From positions 1 to 44,904 of IMG/VR virus record IMGVR_UViG_3300033571_022916: 44,904 nt of DNA. One strand, written 5' to 3'. A program made the translations under genes and the position numbers. Under the pieces are notes generated by a model, which did no database searches, had not been told where the DNA came from, and saw nothing but the letters and a program-made list of their open reading frames with translations. Shown one piece after another: positions 17,052 through 26,000 of the stretch (its first letter is position 1; every line of letters begins with the position of its first letter). This DNA comes from a virus.

Positions 17052-18001
17052 TTACTCCATGAGTTTCTGAACTAATTCGTTGAGGGCTTCAGCGGCTTTA
17101 CCGCCATTAAAACCCGCGCTAGTAGCCAATGCAATGTCTTGCAATCTAATAGCGCGGTCGTAGTTTTCTATTTCTAGAATTGATTTATAGAACAGATCGA
17201 TCTGGTCTAGAGAATACTCCATCACTTGATCGAATCTGTGACCGCTGCTAATGAGCCGTTGGATTCTGCAACCCCAATCGTTGACGGCGAGTTGTCTTGG
17301 GGCATTAATCGGGCGAAAGTCATCCCGCAGGACTTCCCGAAAAAACGATAGTTAACCAACATGCATTCCGCTAATAAAGCAAAGAAATCTGATAGTGCCC
17401 ATTGCCCAAAATCAATATCAGAGCGCTTGATGGTTGCCTTGATAAGCCATTCTGCATTCTCTCGAAAATCGCCATCTAGACGGCTCACCGCTGCCAACCA
17501 AGTCAGATACTGCCCTTCAGACTTAGCGCGAATTGTGAGCAAGGGGCTTAACGCCACCTCGATGAATTTAGTGACCTTCTTAATTTCCTTGAGAAATGCC
17601 AACGGGGTCAAAGTATAGATTTCTTCACCGTCAAGAGAGAACTCTTTGGTTGGGGTCAACACATCTAAATCAGCCAAGTCTAGCCGCAAAATATCGTCAA
17701 GGGGTGAGAGACTTTCGGCAATAAGATCGAAATTGAATAGAGCGGCTGAGGCAATCCATTCCAGAAATTCATCGGCGGATAGATTCTCAATCCAATCAGG
17801 TTCTTTGTTGTAAGTTGCCATCTGCAACAATGGTTCCAACTGTTCCAAGCCGTCAAAGAATTTCACCGCCAAACTGACCCATACAGCATCCCCAGAAAAC
17901 TGGCTTAGGAATGTCTGCACAAACTCCACAACCTCAGGCAATTGATGCCATTCTAAAAATCTCAACTTTTCTCTAATTTCAGGATTGATTGCAGTACTCA
18001 T
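17052..18001 (-). CDS. Tail assembly chaperone, -1 frameshift product
   Basis: This is the long chaperone form (G-T type) predicted from a -1 shift at 17339-17345. It shares the first 221 residues of the gene 18001-17222, then continues in the -1 frame for 95 residues beginning REVLRDDFRPINAPRQLAV and ending NELVQKLME. The extension contains well-formed helical sequence across the point where a separate ATG (17222) could also start a 56-residue protein in the same frame. In lambda and many siphophages the equivalent fusion binds the tape measure protein during tail assembly; position directly before the tape measure gene fits. A separately started 56-residue product (17052-17222, TGATG overlap) is the alternative. 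Confidence 0.7.
17222..18001 (-). CDS. Tail assembly chaperone, zero-frame product
   Basis: A 259-residue protein between the major tail region and the tape measure gene, the position of the short tail chaperone (lambda gpG role). It is helical and acidic (REKLRFLEWHQLPEVVEFV, DEFLEWIASAALFNFD, SLDGEEIYTLTPLAFLKEIKK) with aromatic-rich segments. The zero-frame tail after the slippery site is low in structure (rich in Ser, Thr and Ala, ending in TDSIK), as expected if the -1 frame is the conserved one. AAGGAA lies about 6 bases before the ATG. I recognise the role from position and the frameshift arrangement, not from a sequence family. Confidence 0.7.
   Translation of the reverse strand: MSTAINPEIREKLRFLEWHQLPEVVEFVQTFLSQFSGDAVWVSLAVKFFDGLEQLEPLLQMATYNKEPDWIENLSADEFLEWIASAALFNFDLIAESLSPLDDILRLDLADLDVLTPTKEFSLDGEEIYTLTPLAFLKEIKKVTKFIEVALSPLLTIRAKSEGQYLTWLAAVSRLDGDFRENAEWLIKATIKRSDIDFGQWALSDFFALLAECMLVNYRFFGKSCGMTFARLMPQDNSPSTIGVAESNGSLAAVTDSIK
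17339..17345 (-). promoter_or_regulatory. Programmed -1 ribosomal frameshift site
   Basis: On the minus strand the heptamer T TTT TTC lies in the zero frame (CGT TTT TTC at codons 219-221 of the chaperone gene), a canonical X XXY YYZ slippery sequence. The -1 frame is open from here to 17052. Downstream, AAGTC/GACTT and CGGG/CCCG can form small stems. Confidence 0.75.
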
Positions 18002-18004
18002 AAA

Positions 18005-18607
18005 TTATTCCTTGGATTTATCGAACATTTCGCCTAGAGTTACATCTAACTTCGATCCAATCCGCTGGGCAGCGTCAAAGAATCGCAGTTTTTTGGGCAT
18101 TTTAACCGCCCTTAAAAACACATATACGGGAATAGGAGCCTGATCTTTTTTGGGCTGCCATGCCAGTACAGACTTGCTACCGCTCTTGAGTAGAACCAAG
18201 TACTTTTTGTTTTGGGGATACCATGACTTCCATCGTTTATCCCCTGGCTTTGGGAATCCTAATTTTTGAGCCGATGGCAGTCGAACTAACAACCGTGCGG
18301 CATTGCGGGGGGTGATGGTCAAGGCGAACTCAAACGCCACCATAAACTTTAGCCCCATGTACACATAAGCCACAGGCGGCAAATTAGGATCGTAAATGGG
18401 AGAGAGGGATTCTTTTTCAGTGGGATTCGCTTTAGGACGTACCGACACTGCATGAAAGAACCCTTTAGAATCCCTACCCCTACTCTTAAAGCTGCTCCGT
18501 AATTGCTGTTTCATTTCCGATTTCATTTCATCAGCGGCGGCGAGGACGGCGGATCGAGCCATCCCCTGTATTTGCGCTGAAAGATGCCGAAATCCGTTAT
18601 TGTCCAT
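18005..18607 (-). CDS. Putative tail completion/minor tail protein
   Basis: A 200-residue protein in the slot between major tail protein and chaperone. The N-terminal 50 residues form an amphipathic helix with MARSAVLAAADEMKSEMKQQLRSSF followed by a basic segment. This resembles the HK97 gp10-like and minor-tail families, in which a helix precedes a positively charged beta domain. The rest is basic and aromatic (KRWKSWYPQNKKYLVLLKSG). It is separated by only 3 bases from the chaperone start. The family assignment is by position and pattern only; a head-tail connector or tail-tube initiator is possible. Confidence 0.5.
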   Translation of the reverse strand: MDNNGFRHLSAQIQGMARSAVLAAADEMKSEMKQQLRSSFKSRGRDSKGFFHAVSVRPKANPTEKESLSPIYDPNLPPVAYVYMGLKFMVAFEFALTITPRNAARLLVRLPSAQKLGFPKPGDKRWKSWYPQNKKYLVLLKSGSKSVLAWQPKKDQAPIPVYVFLRAVKMPKKLRFFDAAQRIGSKLDVTLGEMFDKSKE

Positions 18608-18633
18608 AATTAGGAGCCAACTAAAAGAGCCAA

Positions 18634-19449
18634 TTACGCCCGTACCGTAGTTCTCTCGCCAAAGAAACCACCCGCAATATAGTATTGATTGGAAGTAGCC
18701 AATACCGTCGCCCGTTGCTCGTACATGATGAGACCTTCAATATCCATCTTGGAATAGTCTTCACCGATGTAGTCACGGGATTGAGGCGGGGTAAAACGCA
18801 CTGAGGGAACGTTAATCAGTACAGGCTGATAGCGCCCACCCTGAGAATAGACGCGGTTCAAGCCGTGGAATTGGAGCCAATAAGAAGCGTTAGCCTTGGA
18901 ATAGGTGAACGTGCGCGAATAGGTTCCAAAAGTATAGTTAGCCTGTAAGGTTAATCCATCAGTCAGTCCGACGGTGGTGGGGGTATCAGCAAAGGTGATC
19001 AAGCCCGTATCAAGGTTGATCGTATAGTCCCCAGGGGTAACCAAAGTGGTGGGCGAACCGCCTGGAATCACCAGCGAAGTAAACGCGGTAATGTTGATAT
19101 TGTTGAGGGAAACAGACTTCCCTAATCGGCTTGTCACAGCTTCATTAGTGACCGTTGCGCCAGTGGTAGAGAGAGAAGTACCGTAAAAGGCGAACTCTAA
19201 ATTCTCTTTATTGAACTCTTCCAAAGTAAGCATCAACTTACCAGAGGTTTGAGTTTCAAAACGGGCATCAGTCAAGGATTGACCCGTGAAAGATTCGTTG
19301 TGATCCTTTGCTTGAACGGTCATGTTTACCGTCATTTTGGGAACGTTACCCAACCAAAGACCGCCACCTGAAGGCAAGCCAGTGGTAGCATCCTTGGTAT
19401 ACAGGATTAACTTCCCTTGACCCGAATAGTAAGACTGTTGGTATGCCAT
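18634..19449 (-). CDS. Major tail (tube) protein
   Basis: A 271-residue beta-rich protein with Thr/Ser/Gly-rich strands (GKLILYTKDATTGLPSGGGL, KMTVNMTVQAKDHNESFTG, SGKLMLTLEEFNKENLEFAF). The pattern in which a KMTVNMTVQAKDHNE segment precedes LTLEEFNKENL is typical of tail tube subunits. A central insertion (about 115-175, DYTINLDTGLITFAD) resembles a short Ig-like or tube-decorating segment and recurs in style in the DUF2460 proteins of this window (STIDLTTGIITTD). It is the gene expected before tail completion and chaperone genes. No clear Shine-Dalgarno is seen before the ATG, unexpected for an abundant protein. Confidence 0.75.
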   Translation of the reverse strand: MAYQQSYYSGQGKLILYTKDATTGLPSGGGLWLGNVPKMTVNMTVQAKDHNESFTGQSLTDARFETQTSGKLMLTLEEFNKENLEFAFYGTSLSTTGATVTNEAVTSRLGKSVSLNNINITAFTSLVIPGGSPTTLVTPGDYTINLDTGLITFADTPTTVGLTDGLTLQANYTFGTYSRTFTYSKANASYWLQFHGLNRVYSQGGRYQPVLINVPSVRFTPPQSRDYIGEDYSKMDIEGLIMYEQRATVLATSNQYYIAGGFFGERTTVRA

Positions 19450-19526
19450 ACGATTGTTTGATATTTTCGTCCCCTACAAAATACCAAACGGGTTTGTTCT
19501 CTTTATTGTTTTGCTAAGCCGTTTTA

Positions 19527-19973
19527 CTAGTTCTCCCAGCGGTTGGTACGATAGGTAATCACAAATATCACAGCCACCTTGATCGCCACCTTCCCAGCGA
19601 CTTCTACCTCAAGGGGCGCAACCGCTGAAACCGAAGCGATATGAGCCGCTGCACTACGCATCCCACCAATAGCTCTTAGTAAATCAGTCTCCACCGCTGC
19701 ACCCATCGCACCAATCGCCATCTTATTTTGAGCCATCTCATCTAGCCCAAAAATATAACACTCCACAGTTAGCTGTAATCGATGCTCAAAAGCTAAATTA
19801 ATGGAAGTGATTTCCTTTTCAGTAGAAATAATTGTGCAATTCTGATCGTATTCTATATATTGGGCACGTTCCCAAAAGACATTCTGCCCAATGGCGGTCA
19901 ACCAAGGATCAGCCCCATTAATCAGGCTGATTTGTGCGATAATATCCTCAACAATCTGTTGGGTCAAACTCAT
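19527..19973 (-). CDS. Putative tail terminator protein
   Basis: A 148-residue protein, first of the minus-strand tail block. It has the order helix-strand-strand-helix seen in lambda gpU-like terminators: LTQQIVEDIIAQISLING, then strands around INLAFEHRLQLTVECYIFG, then MGAAVETDLLRAIGG and the terminal strands VEVAGKVAIKVAVIFVITYRT. Tail terminators cap the tube and dock onto the head. AGGA lies about 8 bases upstream of the ATG. The start codon is 28 bases from that of the divergent plus-strand tail tip block, so the promoters must overlap coding sequence. Confidence 0.55.
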   Translation of the reverse strand: MSLTQQIVEDIIAQISLINGADPWLTAIGQNVFWERAQYIEYDQNCTIISTEKEITSINLAFEHRLQLTVECYIFGLDEMAQNKMAIGAMGAAVETDLLRAIGGMRSAAAHIASVSAVAPLEVEVAGKVAIKVAVIFVITYRTNRWEN

Positions 19974-19978
19974 AATTC

Positions 19979-20029
19979 CGTCCTAAAATTGCGTCCTAAA
20001 AATGTATCATGTCAATCGTACCATTTACC
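19979..20029. promoter_or_regulatory. Divergent control region between tail blocks
   Basis: Only 28 bases separate the two start codons. GTCCTAAAA occurs twice as a direct repeat (19980-19988 and 19993-20001). On the minus strand TTGACA lies at about 20029-20024, inside the plus-strand gene, with only a weak -10 match about 18 bases later. A real promoter is likely here but its exact elements are uncertain. Confidence 0.35.
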
Positions 20030-21087
20030 GAAGAGCGCCTCGCGATTTCAGAAGCTCTAATTTCGCCCCATTAATTAGCGATACCACTGGGGGGAATCAA
20101 TGGGCAACCACTCGCATAGAGCAAGATAACGGCTTTGTACATCTAACCCAAAACTGGGATAATGCCCGATGGAAAGGGACTTTAGGCGGTAGGCAATTAT
20201 TCAAAGAGGACTTTCTCTATTTAAAAGATTTCTACTTATCTCGCAGAGGGCAAATCCAAGGATTCCGTTATAAAAACTGGTCAGACTTCTATCGAGAATC
20301 CCAGCTTGTTGGCACTACTACGGGCGGACCGCAACAAATCCAACTCAGGACTGACGAGAAGATTGTTACTAAGCCCGTGTCAGGCACGGTGTTTTATAAG
20401 CTTGGGGATTCCAATTGGATACCCGCCAACAATCCACCAACTTCTACAATCGACTTAACTACAGGCATTATCACCACAGACACCCTCAGCGTAGGGGCGG
20501 GGCAGCCGATCACAGCTAAGTTTGAGTTTGATATTCCGGTACGGTTTAATAGTGATTTTCGCTATCGTTACGAAGCGATGAGTTTCGACAATAACGAATT
20601 TGCAGTTACCATAGACTCCCTAGATTTAATCGAAATCACACCCTCATCAACACCCGTTTACAATATCGATTATTCCTATAGTTGCACCAATCCCCAGCGA
20701 TGGAATCTCGACAATTCGCGCTATGGGCAATGCGTACCCGCGACTAACGGGACGTTCGCAAATCGCGGGGCTTGCGAAGTCGCGTATCCGCTGAGAAAGT
20801 GTTTGGAAGAGTATGTGACCTTACCCCCAGGGGGGGCACAAGATTATTGGGGCGCTCCTTACAGAATTTTCATTGTTCCAGGGATTGGAAATTACAGCTT
20901 TGAAAATGCTGCTTCAGTGGAAGTGTTGGATTACCAATATATTGCCCCTGGGATAATTAAAGCGTATCTTTTAAGGGTAATTGAACTAGATGGAACGATT
21001 ATCGATAATTGGAAGCCATTAGTCAGCCAAGCTTATTGCACCGAAATCACAGTTAGTCTTGTAATGGCAAGGTCAACGCATATATGA
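20002..21087 (+). CDS. DUF2460 distal tail protein (copy 1) with Cys-rich extension
   Basis: A 361-residue protein whose residues 23-210 match the DUF2460 (GTA Orf12-like) distal tail family: DTTGGNQWATTRIEQDNGF, then WDNARWKGTLGGRQL and the conserved RRGQIQGFRYKNWSDF. A C-terminal extension of about 140 residues contains six cysteines (SCTNPQ, YGQCVP, GACEV, RKCLEE, YCTE) and no family I recognise. Start choice is unclear. The frame beginning at 20009 reads PFTEERLAIS and matches the start of the neighbouring paralogue better, but stops after 21 residues, suggesting a frameshift. It overlaps the next gene by ATGA. Confidence 0.75.
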   Translation: MYHVNRTIYRRAPRDFRSSNFAPLISDTTGGNQWATTRIEQDNGFVHLTQNWDNARWKGTLGGRQLFKEDFLYLKDFYLSRRGQIQGFRYKNWSDFYRESQLVGTTTGGPQQIQLRTDEKIVTKPVSGTVFYKLGDSNWIPANNPPTSTIDLTTGIITTDTLSVGAGQPITAKFEFDIPVRFNSDFRYRYEAMSFDNNEFAVTIDSLDLIEITPSSTPVYNIDYSYSCTNPQRWNLDNSRYGQCVPATNGTFANRGACEVAYPLRKCLEEYVTLPPGGAQDYWGAPYRIFIVPGIGNYSFENAASVEVLDYQYIAPGIIKAYLLRVIELDGTIIDNWKPLVSQAYCTEITVSLVMARSTHI

Positions 21088-21689
21088 TTTTCACAGAAGA
21101 AAGATTAAACATTGGCATAGTCTCTGGTACGACTAGCACGTTAACTTTTAAAATCAATTCTCTACAGCAAGGGAACGGCTCAGAACAGCGGTGGCTATGC
21201 TGTGCCAACGGCTTGCAACAATGGCAATTAGGGGACAGATCCAACCTGATCGATGAGTTAATTTACATCAATGATTTTTACAATCGGATGAAGCGATTAG
21301 GGAGTGCTTTTCGGTTTCGGGACTGGTTAGATTACAAGATTGAACAGGAAAATATTGGCATAGGAACAGGGGCAATTACCCAGTTTCAGCTAATCAAAGT
21401 TTATGGCAATTATATATATCCTTTAAGAAAAATTGTGGCAGATACAGTTAGAATTTATCTTAATGGAATTGAAACTAATTCATTTACTGTGAATTTAAAC
21501 ACTGGCATAATTACCCTAGGGACTGCTCCCGCCAATGGGGCGATCGTCACTGCTAGTTGTGAATTTGATAAGCCCGTTGAATTTGTCGAGGATACTATTA
21601 CCAATAGGCTAGAAGTATTCATGCCCAATAGCAAAGACGGCTTGTTTTTACTCAATAATTTAAGCTTGAAAGAGGTACGCATTGCTTAA
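21084..21689 (+). CDS. DUF2460 distal tail protein (copy 2)
   Basis: A 201-residue DUF2460 protein starting FTEERLNIGIVSG, with NGSEQRW, WQLGDRSNL, the FRFRDWLDY motif and the C-terminal strand pattern TVNLNTGIITLGTAP found in the family. It is a paralogue of the gene before it, with which it overlaps by 4 bases, so the tail tip carries two distal tail-like proteins instead of one. It probably forms a ring at the end of the tail tube on which the baseplate hub assembles. It overlaps the following DUF2163 gene by 8 bases. Confidence 0.85.
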   Translation: MIFTEERLNIGIVSGTTSTLTFKINSLQQGNGSEQRWLCCANGLQQWQLGDRSNLIDELIYINDFYNRMKRLGSAFRFRDWLDYKIEQENIGIGTGAITQFQLIKVYGNYIYPLRKIVADTVRIYLNGIETNSFTVNLNTGIITLGTAPANGAIVTASCEFDKPVEFVEDTITNRLEVFMPNSKDGLFLLNNLSLKEVRIA

Positions 21690-22587
21690 TATTAGCCCTA
21701 GTTTTATCGCCAATTTAACCAGTGAGGCATCTACCCTATGCCGCTGCTATTTAATCACTAGGAAAGATGGCACAGTTTTAAGTTTTACCGACCATGACAA
21801 GCCGATCATTATTGATGGAATTACTTACATTCCAGAGGTTAGTTTTAATTCGACTAATTTCAGTGCTACTAACAATTTATCAGCAGACAATTTGACCCTA
21901 AACGGGGTGTTATCCATTGACCATATCGATGAGATGGATATTGTAAACTGCAAATATGACGATGCCAGAATCAGTATTTTTATAATTGACTGGACAGATC
22001 CGCCTGATTCCCTCAGTACAGAGCCTTATAATTTTTTGCCAGTGCTAGGAAATGGCAGAATCGGGAAACTCGAAAAGAATAACATTGGTTTTACGGCTGA
22101 TGTGACCGGACGGGGTTATTACCTGAATCAGAAGATCGGCGATCTGACATCTCGGAACTGTCGCAATAATCTAGGGGATGCCAAATGTGGCGTAAACCTT
22201 GGAGCTTTTACGGATAGTTACACAGTTTTTGCGGTGCAAGGGCGGCGGATTACCGTGTCTACTACGATTCAACGACCCACCGGCTATTATGCCAATGGCA
22301 CGATCACCCTAACCTCAGGGGCAAATATTGGCACAACTTTAGCCGTCGGATTGTTTACGGAAGTTCTGTACGACAATGGAGTTTTCCCAGCGGTTTACCG
22401 CAATATTTTTGAACTTTACGAATCGCCTTTTGTGCCATTGTCGGCTGGGAATACATTCAACGCGACAGCAGGCTGCAACAAAGAATTAGACACCTGTTAC
22501 AGCAAATTCAACAACGTGGTCAATTTTGGCGGTGAGCCATTTGTACCAGGTACTGATTTCTATTTCAATGGAGTTCAAGGGCAATGA
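21682..22587 (+). CDS. DUF2163 tail tip protein
   Basis: A 301-residue protein of the DUF2163 (GTA Orf13-like) family. The N-terminus has CRCYLITRKDGTVLSFTDHD, followed by ITYIPEVSF and a cysteine segment (SRNCRNNLGDAKCGVN) that marks the boundary of the C-terminal BR0599-type domain, which ends AGCNKELDTCYSKFNNVVNFGGEPF. This GTA-like hub protein contributes to the baseplate and in relatives contacts cell-surface sugars or coordinates metal through its cysteines. The start codon is TTG with GAGG 7 bases upstream, overlapping the preceding gene by 8 bases. Confidence 0.85.
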   Translation: MLNISPSFIANLTSEASTLCRCYLITRKDGTVLSFTDHDKPIIIDGITYIPEVSFNSTNFSATNNLSADNLTLNGVLSIDHIDEMDIVNCKYDDARISIFIIDWTDPPDSLSTEPYNFLPVLGNGRIGKLEKNNIGFTADVTGRGYYLNQKIGDLTSRNCRNNLGDAKCGVNLGAFTDSYTVFAVQGRRITVSTTIQRPTGYYANGTITLTSGANIGTTLAVGLFTEVLYDNGVFPAVYRNIFELYESPFVPLSAGNTFNATAGCNKELDTCYSKFNNVVNFGGEPFVPGTDFYFNGVQGQ

Positions 22588-23024
22588 TAAACCGTACTGG
22601 AATTGTGGAAACCGCCCGAACTTGGCTAGGCACACCATATCTGCACCAGGCTTCTGTTAAAAATATTGGCTCTGATTGCCTTGGATTAATTCGAGGTGTG
22701 GGCGCTGAGTTGGGATATTTACCCGCAAATCTACCCCAAATAGATCCCCGCGTCGTAGGGTATGGCAGCCATCCCTATGGGTTGATGGTTCCATTAATGA
22801 AAGAATACTTAGACGAAGCCGATAGAAACAACCCGCAAATCGGTTCAGTGCTAATATTTCGGATTCGCGATGAGCCTCAGCATTGCGCCATAGTTTCAGA
22901 TATTAAACCCGATGGCACAATCTATATGATTCACGCCTATCAGACTCATCCGTTTGTGGTGGAATGCCTGATCGCAGACCTATGGCAAAAACGGATTACC
23001 CATATTTTTGATTACAGAGGCTAG
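22584..23024 (+). CDS. NlpC/P60 tail peptidase
   Basis: A 146-residue cysteine peptidase of the phage NlpC/P60 family (GTA Orf14-like) that cleaves peptidoglycan peptides during penetration. The catalytic cysteine is in GSDCLGL (Cys32) and the histidine in EPQHCAIV (His100). The N-terminal VETARTWLGTPYLHQA motif is the usual family signature. It overlaps the DUF2163 gene by ATGA and is followed after 3 bases by the J-like gene. This is a second wall-degrading activity of the virion besides those in the tape measure protein. Confidence 0.9.
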   Translation: MINRTGIVETARTWLGTPYLHQASVKNIGSDCLGLIRGVGAELGYLPANLPQIDPRVVGYGSHPYGLMVPLMKEYLDEADRNNPQIGSVLIFRIRDEPQHCAIVSDIKPDGTIYMIHAYQTHPFVVECLIADLWQKRITHIFDYRG

Positions 23025-23027
23025 ATT

Positions 23028-26000
23028 ATGACCAGTATTTTGCTTAACCTAGCGGTGGGGCTTGTCACCAATCAACTATTGGGATTGCTTAGCCCGAAAG
23101 AAGGTCCGAGAATTATGGACTTATCTGCACCAAAATCAGCCTATGGGCAAATGATTCCTGAAATCGTGGGGAATTGCTTGGTGGGCTGTAATATGTTTTG
23201 GGCGCAACCCAAAAGAGAGGTTAAGCGTAAATCTGGAAAGGGAACGGGCGCAAAGGGAACGCTCTACTCCTATTATGGGGATTTTGCGGTACTGGTTTGC
23301 AAGGGTCCGATTGTTGGCATCAGTCGAATTTGGCTAAATGATCGCATTGTTTATGATATGACGGCTGACCCCGCCATAGGTTATCCCAGCCAAAACAACC
23401 CGCCCACTAATCCCCCAAATGGAACAAAATTTACTGTGGGCAGCAAACCTACAGGTTTATGGAGTGGTCACGAATACGAGATTGCAGAATGGCAAAACGG
23501 ACGATGGTATTTCTACCCAGCGGGGTCAACGTCACGGGCTGCCACCAATAGATTTAGCCGTTATGTTCGCATTTACAACGGAAACTCAACTCAGAATCCC
23601 GATCCATTGATCCAATCCAAGGAAGGGGTGAGCCGCACCCCAGCGTTTAGGGGTATAGCATACATAGTTTTTGAAGGATTGCCCCTGACTGATAATCCAG
23701 GGGAATTATTTGATTTTGGTGGCAACTTCCCAAGAGTCAAGGTGGAAGTAATCAACTCAGGGTATCGACACCCTGTAGACGGCTATTTTGTCAGAGAAGA
23801 AACCCAACTCAGCGAAGCTCTAACCTATTTCTGTAAATCTGTGGGCATTCAAGAATCGGAAATAGAAACTGATTGCGTCACAGGGAATCTATGGGGCTAT
23901 GCAGTGACCAGCCAACGTAGCGCACGGGATTGCATTGCAGATTTAGCGAGTATCTATCACTTCGATTTGTTGGATTCGCTAAAACTAAAATTCCTTCCCC
24001 CTGAGCGAGAATCCGCCGTTACTATTAACACTAAAGATTTAGCCGCCCATGAAGCTAATGGAGAGCGATCCAACAATTACACCCATACCATTGCTGAAAC
24101 CATTTCATTGCCCTATGAGGTGGCATTAGTCTACTTCTCAAGAGAACGGGATTATCAAGAGAATATGGTCTATGGGCGGTATGTCACAGCCAATATTCTG
24201 AACAAAAACACCACTCAATTACCAATTGTTTTGCAAGGATGGCAAGCGCAAACTGCTGTAAATATTGCGATTCATTTGGTATGGATACGCCGTCATACAT
24301 ACCGTTTTGCATTAGCTTTTAAATATTTGCGATTGCAGTCAGGGGATAGAATCAGCATTGATTTTGGCTTTGGAATTGAAGATTTAGTTTTAACCAAAAT
24401 TGACATAGGGGCGAATTTACTCCTAAATTGCGAAGCCTATCGCTATAGTGATTTAGCGAATTATGGCAAGTATGAGGCAGTCGCCACGCCAATTATGCCA
24501 GCCCCTAGCACGATTACATTTCAAGGGGATACCGTATTTTATTTATTAGACATTCCGTTTATCAAAGATACAGAAACAGATTACGGAATGTATATTGCCG
24601 CTCGGGGGTCAGTCCCCAAATGGCGATCAGGCAGTGTCTACTATTCCACTGATGGCGGTGCAAACTATTCCCTCAGCAAGCAATTTACCTCAGCTAGCAC
24701 AATGGGAGTTGCCCTAAACACCCTTGGATCATGGTCTAGCAGTGGCATCGACACCACTAACACAATTACCGTTGAATTAGAATCAGGGGAATTGGCAGCA
24801 CCCACAGGCTTATTCTTGTTAGGGAATGAAATTCTATCCGCCAATAGCGTCACGTTAACCGACGTAAAAACCTATCAATTGGGAAACCTAGTCAGGGGAC
24901 AGCGCGGTACTGATTGGGCAATTGCAGGGCATCAGGCTAATGAGAGATTCTATTTACTCTCTACGGTGCAGCGGGTCAGTGGAACCTTAGCCGATCTAAA
25001 CCAAACCTATCTCTACAAAGGGATTACATCAGGGCAATCCCTCGAAGATGTAACCGCCACCAGCTTCACTTATACGAACAAAGATTTAGAACCTTACCCC
25101 GTAATCAATCCCATTGCGTACTTAATCGGTAGCGACATCGCGATCAAGTGGAACCGTCGCGACCGCCACGATGCCGCGCCCCCAGCGGGTTCCGCGCCTA
25201 AGCTTAGCGAGTTCGCAGAGCGCTATGAAATTGATATTCTTAATGGCGCGTCGGTAGTGCGGACGATAACTGCAACGGCTCCAGAAATTGCTTACCTTAG
25301 CAGTCAACAGATTACGGATTTTGGGGCAGTGCAAACTCAGGTGAGATGCATTATTTATCAAATGTCTGAGGTGGTAGGGAGAGGGTTTCCCAAATACTTT
25401 GGCTCAGGCACTCTAACCAGTACCGTCCCTTCATTTACGAATGTAACCCCAACCACTAGCAGCCTAGCTAATAGCGCGTTACAGCGTTCGCAAAACCTAG
25501 CAGACCTGACTAGCCCAGCCTTAGCTAGGCAAAACCTAGGGGTAGAATCTTTCGTAAATCAGTCCGTCAAAACCAGTAATTACACAGCCTCTAATTACGA
25601 CAGAATCCCTTGCAATACCAGCGGCGGATCGTTCGCTATCACATTACCCGCCACCGGAATCGTTTGGATTTTCGACTCTTTCGGGAATAACAGTATTACA
25701 GGATTTGGAGCGAATCCATTAACCGTGACCCCGCCCAGCGGCACAATCATGGGCAGCAGTTCCCTTGTGCTAAACATTGGCGGATCAGGGGTGATTTTGC
25801 AAAAGATTGGGACGGATTGGCGGGTAATTAATTATGCAAATACCGATATTATTGCGCTGATTCAAAGCACAATCCGTTCTTTCTTGGTAGCAGGGGCAAA
25901 CGTATCCATTAGTTACAACGGCGGCACAAACAAATTAGAGATTAGTGCCAGTGGCGGCGTTGGTCCTACTACATATTTACTAGATGATTTCCCCACGGGA

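Noticed and set aside
5686-17075. Many plus-strand open frames across the tape measure gene
   Set aside because: They are antisense shadows of one continuous minus-strand gene with clear domains; none shows a ribosome-binding site with a recognisable protein family.
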